Source: JAWKTM01 sp041399085 (GTDB lineage: Bacteria > Planctomycetota > Planctomycetia > Pirellulales > Pirellulaceae). From it: DNA of 64,000 bases. The stretch is from the NCBI GenBank assembly GCA_041399085.1, contig JAWKTM010000021.1:1-64000 (forward strand), read 5' to 3'. Each line of letters begins with the position of its first letter. The first letter of the stretch is position 1. Below, piece after piece: positions 20,351 to 29,696 of this stretch. A program made the translations under genes and the position numbers. The notes below the pieces were generated by a model. That model worked only from the letters and a program-made list of their open reading frames with translations. It did not search any database and had not been told where the DNA came from.

Positions 20351-20586
20351 GCGAGAAACACCCGTCACATCGCGACAGTGAAGTAGGTCATGCTCCGCAT
20401 GACTTGTTGCGTATCGCGTTCACTGCCAAACGTTGATTCTCGCGTCACGGGGTCTCGTGTGTTTTTTTACCGTTTGCGGCATGCCCTACGCCTGCTGGCT
20501 ATTCAAGTCGCCTATCCCTTTGGCTTCAGCGGGCCGGATCGGTATACGCTTCCTGAGCAGATGACAGGCAACACGCAACAGGCATC

Positions 20587-20780
20587 GAAGGCTGGAGCGC
20601 TAGAAGCCAAGAACCGTCACGAGTCGCTGGGCATTATTGATTACTGCCAGACAAGATTTGAAACGCGGATAGTGTTGAGGCGCCGAGCGTCGCCGACTCC
20701 TCCGCGCTCGCAGCGACTCGCGTTTCCTGTTCTTCCTCCGAGTCAGCAACTGTGTGACAGGCGAAGTCGCTGACTGCGGA
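20587..20780. repeat. 190-bp direct repeat, copy 1
   Basis: It begins with gaaggctggagcgctagaag, passes through attgattactgccagacaag, and ends near gaagtcgctgactgcgga. It matches 21733-21925 with scattered substitutions and small indels. Embedded is a hairpin: gaaacgcgga at 20660 against cgcgtttc ending 20726. Confidence 0.8.
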
Positions 20781-21488
20781 CTCACAATACTTATGTGGGC
20801 GACGCATCGAAACAAGAAGCCAGTGGTTGCCTTTAACCAGTTTGTCACGTGGCGAGTTGATTCTCGCCCGATTTTTTTGTTGTTTCAAACCATGAGAGTG
20901 AGATTGGTTAACAGCTTTCGTATGCAAGCGACGATGGCGACTTTGGCTGACTTGCCTTAGCGCGGAGCTGCTGATAGCAAGTTCTGTTCCTGTCGTTCCA
21001 GCACATTGCCGCGATGGCTGCCATATGATCGCTTTACGCATCGTCCGCCGGCCTCCATGCGAATTGCTTGATGGCTATGCTCCTGCCCACCGGGTCGTTG
21101 GTAATCGCGACTCCGCCGATTTTTACAAGTTTACCACGATTACGTGCCCAGTTCGGGCAATTCACATAATAGTATGGGACGGTGACTGGGCCGACTCTAC
21201 GACAATCCTTACCCTCGCCATCGACTACCTCCGCGAATCATTCTCTGCCCCAACCATTCCCTTTGCCCCAGTCAATCTATCCGAACGAATGAAACCGCTT
21301 TATGCTGAGCGATTTTCGGGCGATTCATGTCGTGTGCCGATTATGCGACGTAACGGAGAAACGGGGGCAGAGGAATGGTAGTAAGATTGGGAGAAGAGCA
21401 AAAGAAAGCCGAAAAGGGAAATGCGAAGCAACACGCCAAGTCGCCCGTTCGTGGGGCGCACCCAAACTTGGGGGGCCTCCATGCCTGG

Positions 21489-21625
21489 CACGGAACTGGG
21501 ACAGACATCGTTTGCGAGACACCGCGTGCTGGGCGGATCTCGAAGCTTCTGCACAGTGACTTATGATGCCCACTGGGGTTCTAGGGCCATTGGCTTTTCT
21601 CTGCCGATTCCGATAATCGCGTCCG
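21489..21625. repeat. dispersed repeat family 2, copy 1
   Basis: It runs from cacggaactgggacagacat through gatctcgaagctt, acagtgact and gattccgataatcgcgt. A diverged second copy lies at 24623-24765. No coding sense is evident in either. Confidence 0.65.
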
Positions 21626-21732
21626 CTGGCCCAGCAACAGCGGCGGCTACGGTTGTTCGCTGAGTTTTCGTGAGTCGTCGTCTCGTACCGCATCCGACGA
21701 TGACTATGCCAGCGGTGATGACAAGCGAATCT

Positions 21733-21925
21733 ATCGAAGGCTGGACGCGCTAGAAGCCAAGACACGAGTCGCTAAGGCATTATTGATTACTGCCAGACAA
21801 GATTTGAAACGCGGAGAAAGGAGGACGCGAACGTCGCCGACTTCTCCGCGCTCTCAACGACTCCGCGTTTCCCGTTCTTCCTCCGAGTCGCCAACCGCGT
21901 GACAGGCGAAGTCGCCGACTGCGGG
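21733..21925. repeat. 190-bp direct repeat, copy 2
   Basis: Second copy of the unit at 20587-20780. Its central inverted repeat is perfect over 11 bp: gaaacgcggag (21805-21815) and ctccgcgtttc (21860-21870). Confidence 0.8.
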
Positions 21926-22429
21926 ATCATAAGACGGGGTGGGCGATGGGCTGACTGATAGTGTGTTGACCATTGGCGGCTCGCAAACCGATGGGACGCC
22001 GTCCTGGGTATACCAATCACACAATCGAAGGCCGCGTTTTATGGGCCTTCGAATACATCGGTCGGCCAGTGGTGAAGAGCGAGTTACCGCGTCCGAAACG
22101 CGAATGAACGAGCGGTGGACGGAACTGAAGGCGCCGGGCGTTACGGCTTCCAAGGTGCCGAACTTGCAAGGTATTAGTGGCAGCATCAATTGCTGGACGC
22201 CTTGGAGCGTGAGGATCCGAGCAATGTTCATGGCGGCGGCTGTGATGCGGGGAATACGATTCAACTCAAGGGCCGTTGGGCGTATTGGCTGCATACGCGC
22301 GGGGGAGCCGCCGATTGATTTGGACCAATTCCTTCGACGCCTGATGCCGGTGATGGAACATCTGCTGGTGATGTTCCTGGACCAGGTGACGTCAGCGCAA
22401 TCTGGGCTTCATCGCCGGGATGATTGCCT

Positions 22430-23131
22430 ATGAGGCTCCTGAAGCGGGGTGTGGCCATCACGGCCGTGACCGCCGGCACCGCGGCCGCTCCGGTGGTGAT
22501 GATCAAGATTCCCAAAGTCCTGGCCAAACTAAAAACCGTCCCTTCATCGCCGACAACGCCCAACTACTTCCCGCTCAATAAAGCCATGACGTCGTCAATG
22601 GAAAATACGACAACCTGGTTGGAAAAGGAGAAGTTGCGTAAAGTGGTTGAGATTCCAAAGGGAAAAATTGGCACCGTTCCGTGTTGATCCATCAACGGGC
22701 AAATTCCAGCCTGCAGACACGCTACTGGGGACGACTGAGCAGGGCCAGTCCGCATCGGCCGTGCGATAAAAAAGGCGACATCGGCACAAACTTGCTTGGC
22801 GATGAGTTATTCGCGAAGGCTTATCGGCTCTACGGAGGTCAAGGCGTTGCTGACGATGTAGTCGCCTTCGCTGTAGGCAATCAAATGTACCTTCGACGAG
22901 GGTCTGAATCGCTTGCGAGCGACGCTCGTCCACGAAGGAATGCATGCTTTGATTGGCTACGCGGATCTCTGACGTGACAGATGTTGACATTCTTTCGCTT
23001 GAAAAAGCGGGCGTTCTTTTTTGAACGTCAATTCTTTGTACAAGGCCACGACGGGGACATCAGAGTTTTCCACTATCGAAGAGATGCGAAATTCATTTTT
23101 GAGAATTACCCATGATGACAACACTAGATGA
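22430..23131 (+). pseudogene. zincin-like polymorphic toxin remnant (tentative)
   Basis: It opens at ATG 22430 (MRLLKRGVAITAVTAGTAAA, a hydrophobic segment), but the frame stops at 22687. Joining neighbouring frames yields VDPSTGKFQPADTLLG, then LFAKAYRLYGGQGVADDVVA, then LRATLVHEGMHALIGYAD with an HExxH zinc motif at 22931-22945, then DVDILSLEKAGVLF and SLYKATTGTSEFSTIEEMRN, stopping at 23131. A hydrophobic segment followed by a linker and an HExxH domain suggests the C-terminal part of a polymorphic or Rhs-associated metallopeptidase effector. No Rhs repeats are visible upstream. At least four frame breaks are needed, so it is probably decayed, although sequence errors elsewhere in this window make that uncertain. 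Confidence 0.4.
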
Positions 23132-23442
23132 CAGCACCAGCCAACTGCGAACACTTATTCGCTTTCTGCTGGTGGGGGTGGGAGCGCTCAGATTGGATTA
23201 TCGTACCAGCAGATGCTGAGGACGTGACAATGCGGTTCAGGTATCGCCAAGGTTCTGAACTGGCTACGGCACAAACATTCGTCAGCCGCGTTAGGGAACT
23301 AATCGCTTACAAACCAACCGTGGTCGGAAGTCGTGCGGTGTCTGGCTAAGTCAAGTTCATTCATACAATTGAGTGCCGACCAGAATGCGGTGGGCGCTAC
23401 GAATCGCTATCTGACGAAGAAAAGATAGCTGCCTTTATGTGA
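23112..23442 (+). pseudogene. possible immunity-gene remnant
   Basis: A tandem ATGATG at 23112 overlaps the end of the toxin-like frame and opens a 35-codon frame (MMTTLDDSTSQLRTLIRFLL). Adjacent frames continue with DVTMRFRYRQGSELATAQTF and, to 23442, KFIHTIECRPECGGRYESLS. The overlap with an effector-like gene is how immunity genes are usually placed. The protein is not recognised, and the assignment rests on position. Confidence 0.25.
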
Positions 23443-23566
23443 AGTCGCATCGGAGTTTCGACCAAGGATGATGTCTTGAAAGGGAAATGCGGAAACGATA
23501 GGCATAATCGTGTCCATCAACACATTAAGTTACTGTCCGCGACGCCTGCTTGGAGAACAGGTGTAG

Positions 23567-23643
23567 AATTGAAAACGCGGAGTCGTGAGGGGCGCGGAGA
23601 TGGCCGGCTCCAGGTTCTTCCGCGCTCTCCGCGTTTCCAATTG
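23567..23643. repeat. hairpin element, third copy of the family
   Basis: The inverted ends aattgaaaacgcggag and ctccgcgtttccaatt enclose about 45 bp. The arms match those of the hairpins at 20660-20726 and 21805-21870, but the flanking 190-bp unit is absent here. Confidence 0.65.
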
Positions 23644-24098
23644 TTCCATCTGACGACATGGACAAGAGGGCACGAATGAAAAGGCTCGGGCGAGCGGTTG
23701 CTATCTTATTGATTTTGCGATTGATTGTTGATTGGCCACGCGGTATCGGACCGAGTACGTGTTTCGTCTATTTGCCGACCACGGGCGAGCGGCGGCGTTG
23801 TTCAGTGGGTAAAGGCCCATTGCGACGCACTCGATACCATTTCCGCTGGCCGCATTCGTGTATCGGGAAGGAACGTTAAGTCGGTTACGCTACTATGTCT
23901 GACATGGATTAGTATCGAGTGAGATCGCGAAGAAGTCGAGCGAGTTGCGCAAGAAATTTGAAGCGGAGTATTCATGAAGGCCGTCCAGCAGGCAGGCAGC
24001 AAAGATTCTCGCCAAATCACAACTGCTATTGCGGATTGATTCTGATGCGGCGACTGCTTGAAGAACAAATCTAACAGCTTGAAGCTAGAGGGTGAGCG

Positions 24099-24242
24099 GT
24101 GGATATTAATAAAGACTTGTATTTCTACGCACAACGCAAGCGAACAACGTCCAACGATATCATCCTAGAAGGCTTTGCACTCAACGGGACGTCAGTTGGA
24201 ATTGACATACACAAACCGGACATCCTCGGTAACGGCGTCTAA
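24099..24242 (+). CDS. short orphan ORF
   Basis: A 47-codon frame from GTG 24099, preceded by a gagggtgag purine tract. It reads like ordinary protein (DLYFYAQRKRTTSNDIILEG, VGIDIHKPDILGNG) but stops abruptly, so it is probably the start of a broken gene. No family is recognised. Confidence 0.25.
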   Translation: MDINKDLYFYAQRKRTTSNDIILEGFALNGTSVGIDIHKPDILGNGV

Positions 24243-24622
24243 GCGATTGGTGCCAACCGTATACTGATTCCGGTCGAAACCTGTTTCCGACTACATTTGG
24301 GCGGGGCTGAAATTGGCAGCACCTGCGACGAGTCGCTTGCCCTGCCGGTCTTATCGACGACGAATCGTGAATGCGCCCCATCTACTGGGGCTGCTAGTGT
24401 GGACGACTGCAGACAAGCGATGAAGCTGGCTGGCCAATAGGCACTTCGATTCCGGTCGCTTCAGAACACTGATTGCGTTCTTTCCCTAACGATGGGTCGT
24501 ATCAACTGCTGGCATACAGTGACGAAATAAGCGCATCCCACACACATCCAAAGCGTGGTGTCCTGAATAGGACAACAGCAACGAAGGTGGGCAGATGTTA
24601 TTTGTTTACCGAACGATTCACA

Positions 24623-24765
24623 CACGGAACAAGGACAGACATAGTCTGGCGAGACACTCCGCGTGGCTGCGTGATCTCGAAACTTTCCTTACAGTGACTG
24701 ATAACCCGACCGGGGCTTCTTGGGCCGGCTGGCCTTCTCGGCGATTCCGACGGCAATCGCGTACG
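24623..24765. repeat. dispersed repeat family 2, copy 2
   Basis: Diverged direct copy of 21489-21625, alignable over about 140 bp with several one- to three-base gaps (cacggaacaaggacagacat, gatctcgaaactt, acagtgact, gattccgacggcaatcgcgt). Confidence 0.65.
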
Positions 24766-24784
24766 CCGAAGCAAAAAAGAAAAC

Positions 24785-24834
24785 AAACAAGAAAGGACAT
24801 GCATATTAACAAAACAAGAAAGGACATGCATATT
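24785..24834. repeat. 27-bp tandem duplication
   Basis: The 23-bp core aaacaagaaaggacatgcat plus att occurs at 24785-24807 and again at 24812-24834. The two copies are identical, which suggests a recent duplication. Confidence 0.8.
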
Positions 24835-25055
24835 TGGGCGCGTAATTGGCGACGCACGGGTCATATGCTGGTCGCAACCCCTGTTTTCCCATTGAGGACT
24901 GGGAGGGACTGCGAACAAGGACAGGCATTATTAACAAGCGACGGTGGTTGTTCAGGCTACGCGTGAGAAGCTTTGAGTTAGCACTGGTTTAGAAATCGTT
25001 TTCAGGAGTCCGACTACGATCAGGCGCGGGGGAAGTTGCGGATGTGGGGGTGACG

Positions 25056-26048
25056 CGTATTATCATTGTGCCTCGCGGGTGCGTGCGGCGGGCGTTTCTT
25101 TTGTGGCGAGGGATTCGAACACCGCAAGCAGTGGGATCGAGGATCGGCTGGAATTACAGCCGGGAATTTTGCGATCTCGGTGTGTGGATTCGCCGTGATG
25201 GATAATCATTTGCATGTGCTGGTGCGGCTGGATCCGGGGTGGCGGACGGCTGGTCGGATGAGGCCGTGCGGCGGTGGAGGCCGTGGGATCCGCCTCTGGA
25301 CGTTGGACGAAGACGACGCGGCGGCCGTGCGATTGTGGGTGGCCGACCAGTTGGAAAGACCCGAGCTGCGTCGCTCAGTATCGGCAGCGGTTGCAAGATT
25401 TGGGGTGGTTCGCGGAATTGCTGAAAGAGCTGCTGGCCCGGATGGCCAACAAGGAGGATGAGTGCAAGGGGACGTTTTGGGAGGCTCGGTATAAGTCAAT
25501 TGCCATACTGGATGAGGAAGGTGCTGCTGGCCACGTGTGTGTATATATCGATCTCAACCCGGTCGCGGCGGGGACTGGTGGCTTTGCTGGAGACCAGCCC
25601 TCACACATCGGCTCGGCAGCGAGTACGGCATGCGAAGCAGCAAGGAGAGTTGTCGGCTTTGAAGGCGGCGGCTCGCGGTTCGGTCGCCGGTTCGCGAGCG
25701 GCGGGTCTATTGAAGAGTCACATTGGCTTTGTCCGCTTGAGGATTTACGAACCAAGGGTTCCGTGCGGAGAAGGAATGTTGGCCGGCTTTTCGTTGGGCA
25801 ACTATCTGTTGTTGCTGGACTACAGCAGCCGTTTGGTGCGGCAGGGCAAGGCTCGCGTCTCGCCCGAGGTCGCTGGCATCTTCGACGGCCTGGGCAGCAG
25901 CCCTGAAATCTGGAACCACCGCCTGCGAACGATGCTGGACAAGTCGCGACTGCTGGGCGGTATTTCAATTACCACCGCAACTGCCTGCGAGCGATCGCGG
26001 CTCAACGCGGCAAGCATCACTTTGGACAACGCCGCCGATCGACAGTAA
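25056..26048 (+). pseudogene. REP-associated tyrosine (Y1) transposase, frameshifted
   Basis: Fragments in several frames line up in order with a ~330-residue planctomycete IS200-like transposase: GEGFEHRKQW, FAISVCGFAVMDNHLHVLVR (the HxH-containing Y1 motif), QYRQRLQDLGWFAELLKELL, RMANKEDECKGTFWEARYKS, VYIDLNPVAAG, TSARQRVRHAKQQGELSALK, RGSVAGSRAA, GMLAGFSLGNYLLLLDYSSR. At least four frame changes occur; one near 25520 is an extra G in gaaggtgctg. Y1 enzymes of this group are single-copy domesticated relatives of IS200 that act on REP hairpins. Three related hairpin elements lie within 5 kb upstream. Confidence 0.75.
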
Positions 26049-26487
26049 AGCTACGCTTGGCGCTGCCACTCGATCGCCGTCTGGAGCGTCGGTCAAGATT
26101 TCCGAAGTCGCCGCCAGGCATGCGGTGGCGACGCGCGTCTCTCCTCGCGGCTTCGAAACACTCGCGTAGTTCGCCTTGCACACATTCGCGAACTCGGTCT
26201 TGCGATCTCCTGCAGGCCAGCCCACTGCCGCTTCGAGCATGTTCACCGCAAACCTCCCGCAATCTGATGGCAACCCAGCGAAAGGGGATGATAGGAATAT
26301 GCCTGTGCTGGTGGTGTGCCGCTTTTTTCATCGCGTAAGAAATGGGATCGCTAATAACAGTGGATTCGATAGTTGATATGAGATTCGTGGGAGTCAGGTT
26401 CAGTGGTAGGGGAGATGACGAAATCGGTTGTGAGAATTAATTAGCGGAACCTCGACGGCTTCGCCCCCGCTGCTTCGGTACGGTGGG
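26049..26487. other. intergenic, remnant sequence
   Basis: 440 bp between the transposase remnant and the transporter remnant. No gene was recognised; the left part may be more of the decayed transposase C-terminus. Confidence 0.45.
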
Positions 26488-27465
26488 TTAAAGGCCTCCG
26501 CGTCCCCTTGCTGCGCAACGGTCGGCGAAGATCGTACGATTAGCAATTGAAACACGTGGTAGGTCACCATCGGCAGAATCGTGAAGTCAGCTCCATGCTC
26601 CACCTGTGAGGCCGACCATCACGGCTTTTGGGCTGCCTGCGAAGGCTACGGCGATTTGATCCGCGGCGGAGCCATAACATTTTTGCCAATCCGAAACCGA
26701 CCCAGAACATGGTGGTGCGGATGACGGCCACTGCCACGACCATCTCGGCTACACCTCGCGCACGGAATTGAGGCCGAATCCGCGGCCGAACAAACGCTGG
26801 CCACTTTGAACGCCGGCAGAGCGGTTGTGTGCAGCACAAACCATCGTCAGGCACGCCACTGAGCCGACACGCCCGAGCGGCGTTTTGCGTGCGGTTGCCC
26901 AGCGGCGCACCGGAGCGGCGACTCGTAACAACTGAGCCGCCGCCATCGGCAACACGACCAGCCACAGCAGCTTGACGATCATTGCCCGCACGTCCAGCGT
27001 TTCGCTCGAAACCTGTTTGCCGGTCAACGCCAACAGCCACAGCGGCGTTACGACAAAGCACGAGACGTTGGTCAGAATCGTCACTAAGATCGCCGCCGCG
27101 TCGTTCCCGCCGGCTCGCCGAGTCCACACGGACGCCGAGGCCAGCGTGCAGGGTGTCGCCGCGGCGATATAAAGTCCCGCCGCCACGCCGTCAGACACGA
27201 ACAACGCCACCAACCAAGTGAAGGCCGGCAGCAAACCGTAGTTCACCGCCACGGCCAACATCGGCGCCCACGGTCGACGCAGCGAGCGCCACATCGCACT
27301 GGCTTCCAACGGCAACGCCATCACAAACAGCACGGCCGCCACCAACGATTCGCGCAATCGCCGGTTGCTGGCCAACGGCGCGAGCGGCTCGTACAGCGTC
27401 ATGCCCGCCACCAGAACCACGGCCAAACAGATCAAGAACCAGCGGCGGATGAAAAACTGCTTCAT
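26488..27465 (-). pseudogene. SBF-like (bile acid:sodium symporter superfamily) transporter, 3' half frameshifted
   Basis: It starts at ATG 27465, 6 bp after the stop of the upstream dehydrogenase gene. The first ~215 residues are intact and membrane-rich (WFLICLAVVLVAGMTLYEPL, LYIAAATPCTLASASVWTRR, AAILVTILTNVSCFVVTPLW). From about 26870 the frame drifts. The pieces TTMFWVGFGLAKML, DQIAVAFAGSQK, FTILPMVTYHVFQLLI and TIFADRCAARGRG occur in the expected order in other frames and end at 26488, giving the ~325 residues usual for SBF_like proteins. Loss of the 3' half may be real, as it borders the degenerate region. Confidence 0.75.
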
Positions 27466-27471
27466 AACCAA

Positions 27472-28518
27472 CTACGGCGCGGCCACGCCCAACCGGTCGG
27501 CCAACTGCGTCAACTGGCTCCAGTTCTGATCGTCCAGAAAGATCCCGTCCATCTGACGCTTGGCCATCGTCATCCGCTCGGGATCGCCCGGCAAGAGGAT
27601 TTGCTCGACGCCATCCACGCGCGGACAGCCGCGGACAAACTCGCAAAGCTGCCGCACTTGCTCGGCGTAGTGCCCCGCGCCGCCGAAGTGCCCCGGATCG
27701 ATCAACATCAGAAACACGCAGTTGCCGTTCGGCGTGATCGGCGTCTCGCGAGCACACAGGCCGCCCGATACCGCGCCGGAAAAGATGTCGATCATCAACG
27801 CCAGACCGAATCCCTTGTAAGCCTGATCGCCACCCATCGGCAGAATCGTGCCCGGCGGAGTGCCATACAACGTGTTCGGATCGGTCGTCGGTTGGCCATC
27901 GCAATCGAGCAACCAACCCGGAGGGCATTGCTCGCCGGCGATCTTCTTCACTCGCACCTTGCCTTCGGCCGTGGCACTGGTGCTGAAGTCCAACACCAAC
28001 GGGTCGCCATCGGTCGGCACGCCCATCGCCAGCGGGTTCGTCCCCAGCCGCGGAGCCTTGCCGCCCGGCGGAGCCACTCGGCGAGCGGCTCCGTGCGTGT
28101 TCACCATCAACAGCGAAACCAAACCGGCCTCGGCCGCCATCTCGCAATACTCGCCCAGCCGCCCGATGTGGCTGCTGTTGTACATCGTGCCGGTACCCGT
28201 CCCGTGCTGCTTAGCCTTGTCGATCAATTGCCGAGTCACCGCTTCACACTGCACTTGGCCGAATCCCCAATGTCCGTCGACCGCCAATGTCGTGGCCGTT
28301 TCGTTCACCACGGTCAGCTCGGCCCCGGAGACGATGTCGCCTTTCTTCAACATGTCCAGATAGAAAGGAATTCGCATCACGCCGTGCGATTCATAGCCGC
28401 GCAGATTCGCTCCGACCAAGCTCTCGGCCACGCGCACGGCTTCGGCCTGCGTGGCTCCGCCGGACTTCAGCAGGCGGACGGCAAAGTCATTCAACGATTC
28501 GGCGGAGACGGTGGGCAT
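27472..28518 (-). CDS. Ldh2/malate-L-lactate dehydrogenase family oxidoreductase
   Basis: 348 residues from ATG 28518 (MPTVSAESLNDFAVRLLKSG); the far longer open frame upstream is rejected as non-family. Hallmarks of the Ldh_2 fold are the SLVGANLRGYESHGVMR motif, the nucleotide-binding SSHIGRLGEYCEMA region, GTNPLAMGVPTDGDPLVLDF, and GGDQAYKGFGLALMIDIFSG. The family reduces 2-oxo acids (malate, lactate, ureidoglycolate, 2,3-diketogulonate) with NAD(P)H; the substrate cannot be told from sequence. It is followed at 6 bp by the SBF-like transporter, suggesting coupled uptake and oxidation of an organic acid. Confidence 0.92.
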   Translation of the reverse strand: MPTVSAESLNDFAVRLLKSGGATQAEAVRVAESLVGANLRGYESHGVMRIPFYLDMLKKGDIVSGAELTVVNETATTLAVDGHWGFGQVQCEAVTRQLIDKAKQHGTGTGTMYNSSHIGRLGEYCEMAAEAGLVSLLMVNTHGAARRVAPPGGKAPRLGTNPLAMGVPTDGDPLVLDFSTSATAEGKVRVKKIAGEQCPPGWLLDCDGQPTTDPNTLYGTPPGTILPMGGDQAYKGFGLALMIDIFSGAVSGGLCARETPITPNGNCVFLMLIDPGHFGGAGHYAEQVRQLCEFVRGCPRVDGVEQILLPGDPERMTMAKRQMDGIFLDDQNWSQLTQLADRLGVAAP

Positions 28519-28769
28519 CGTGGGTTTCCTATCGGCGGGAGTCATCGGGCGGTTGAGTTTCACACAACGGGCGTTCATCGTACCAAGCCGCCGTGCCTTT
28601 GCCATGTCGGGGCCGATCCCTCGAAGATCGTCGCGCCGACGACGGGCGATTGTTCGCCCATCATGTTTGGTGGGCGGTGCGACCATTGCGAGGGCGGCGC
28701 GGGTGCGCGATAATCCGTCGCTTGTCAGGGGTCGCGAATTTGAACTTCTTTCACTGCATCGGAGTTGCC

Positions 28770-29537
28770 GTGCGTCGCAGCAAAACATTGGCGAAAATTC
28801 GAGCGGGCCGGACGGTTCGCATTTGCAACATGGGGCATTACTTGCCGTTCTTCGTCGAGCACGCGGCTCATTTCGGTTTCGATTGCATCTGGCTGGACGC
28901 GGAGCATCGAGCCTGGGAAGCTCGCGAGTTGCAGGCGTTGTTGGCCCATTTTCATCGCTGCGATATCGACTGCATGCTGCGTCCGCCGACGTTGGAAAAG
29001 TCGCGGCTGTATCGGTATCTGGAGGACGGTGCGGCGGGTTTGATGATTCCGCATGTGTCGACCGTCGAGCGGGCTCGCGAGTTGGTTCAGGCCACGAAGT
29101 TTCCGCCATTGGGTGATCGCGGCCAGGACGGCTCGGGGCTGGACAACGATTTCTATCTGCACGGGCACGGCGATTACACCGATCAGGCGAACCGCGAAAC
29201 GTTTTTGGTCGTGCAGATCGAAACGCCGCAAGCCGTGGCGAATGCCGAAGCGATCGCGGCGGTCGAGGGCGTGGATGGTTTGTTCGTTGGGCCGGGCGAT
29301 CTGGGATTGCGGTTGCGACATCATCCCGACCCGACGTTGACGCTGGACGTCGCTTACGAAACGGTCGCGGCGGCGGCGGCGAAGCATGGCAAGGCGTGGG
29401 GCTGTCCGGCCAGCGGCGTCGAGGAGTTGAAGCGGTTCCGTGCGATGGGCGCCCAGTTGCTCGCGCATGGCGGCGAGTTCTTCGCGATTATGAACATGCT
29501 GAAGCAAACCGGCGCGGATTTCGCGCAGATCGAGTGA
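28770..29537 (+). CDS. HpcH/HpaI family aldolase
   Basis: 255 residues from GTG 28770, preceded at 5 bp by ggag. It is a TIM-barrel class II pyruvate aldolase of the HpcH/HpaI/citrate-lyase-beta type: FDCIWLDAEHRAW near the N-terminus, RPPTLEKSRLYRYLEDGAAG, LMIPHVSTVERAREL, FLVVQIETPQAVANAEAIA (the metal-binding Glu) and GLFVGPGDLGLRL (metal Asp). The probable reaction is reversible cleavage of a 2-keto-3-deoxy sugar acid or hydroxy-keto acid into pyruvate and an aldehyde. It is divergent from the dehydrogenase gene, which fits a small sugar-acid or organic-acid locus. Confidence 0.88.
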   Translation: MRRSKTLAKIRAGRTVRICNMGHYLPFFVEHAAHFGFDCIWLDAEHRAWEARELQALLAHFHRCDIDCMLRPPTLEKSRLYRYLEDGAAGLMIPHVSTVERARELVQATKFPPLGDRGQDGSGLDNDFYLHGHGDYTDQANRETFLVVQIETPQAVANAEAIAAVEGVDGLFVGPGDLGLRLRHHPDPTLTLDVAYETVAAAAAKHGKAWGCPASGVEELKRFRAMGAQLLAHGGEFFAIMNMLKQTGADFAQIE

Positions 29538-29696
29538 GCATGGTTCAGCGGCGTCTCGCGCTAACGCGTGACGCCAATGAAACGCCCCACCGAGCGTACT
29601 GGCCGGTATTTTGGGCAGCCGATATGATGAGTCGCTTTAGCGCGGCGGCAGGATCGCGACGCGCGTGTTCGCAGCGACTTTTTCCCGGTTTTCCCC

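Larger units (their letters stand above)
20351..22429. other. gene-poor degenerate region
   Basis: About 2 kb with no convincing gene. Base composition is lower in GC and codon structure is absent. It contains two copies of a ~190-bp direct repeat, two hairpin elements and one copy of a dispersed repeat (listed separately). Short open frames here do not resemble known proteins. Confidence 0.6.

Noticed and set aside
27601..29116. Plus-strand ORFs over the Ldh2 gene
   Set aside because: Antisense to a conserved enzyme and low in protein-like composition.
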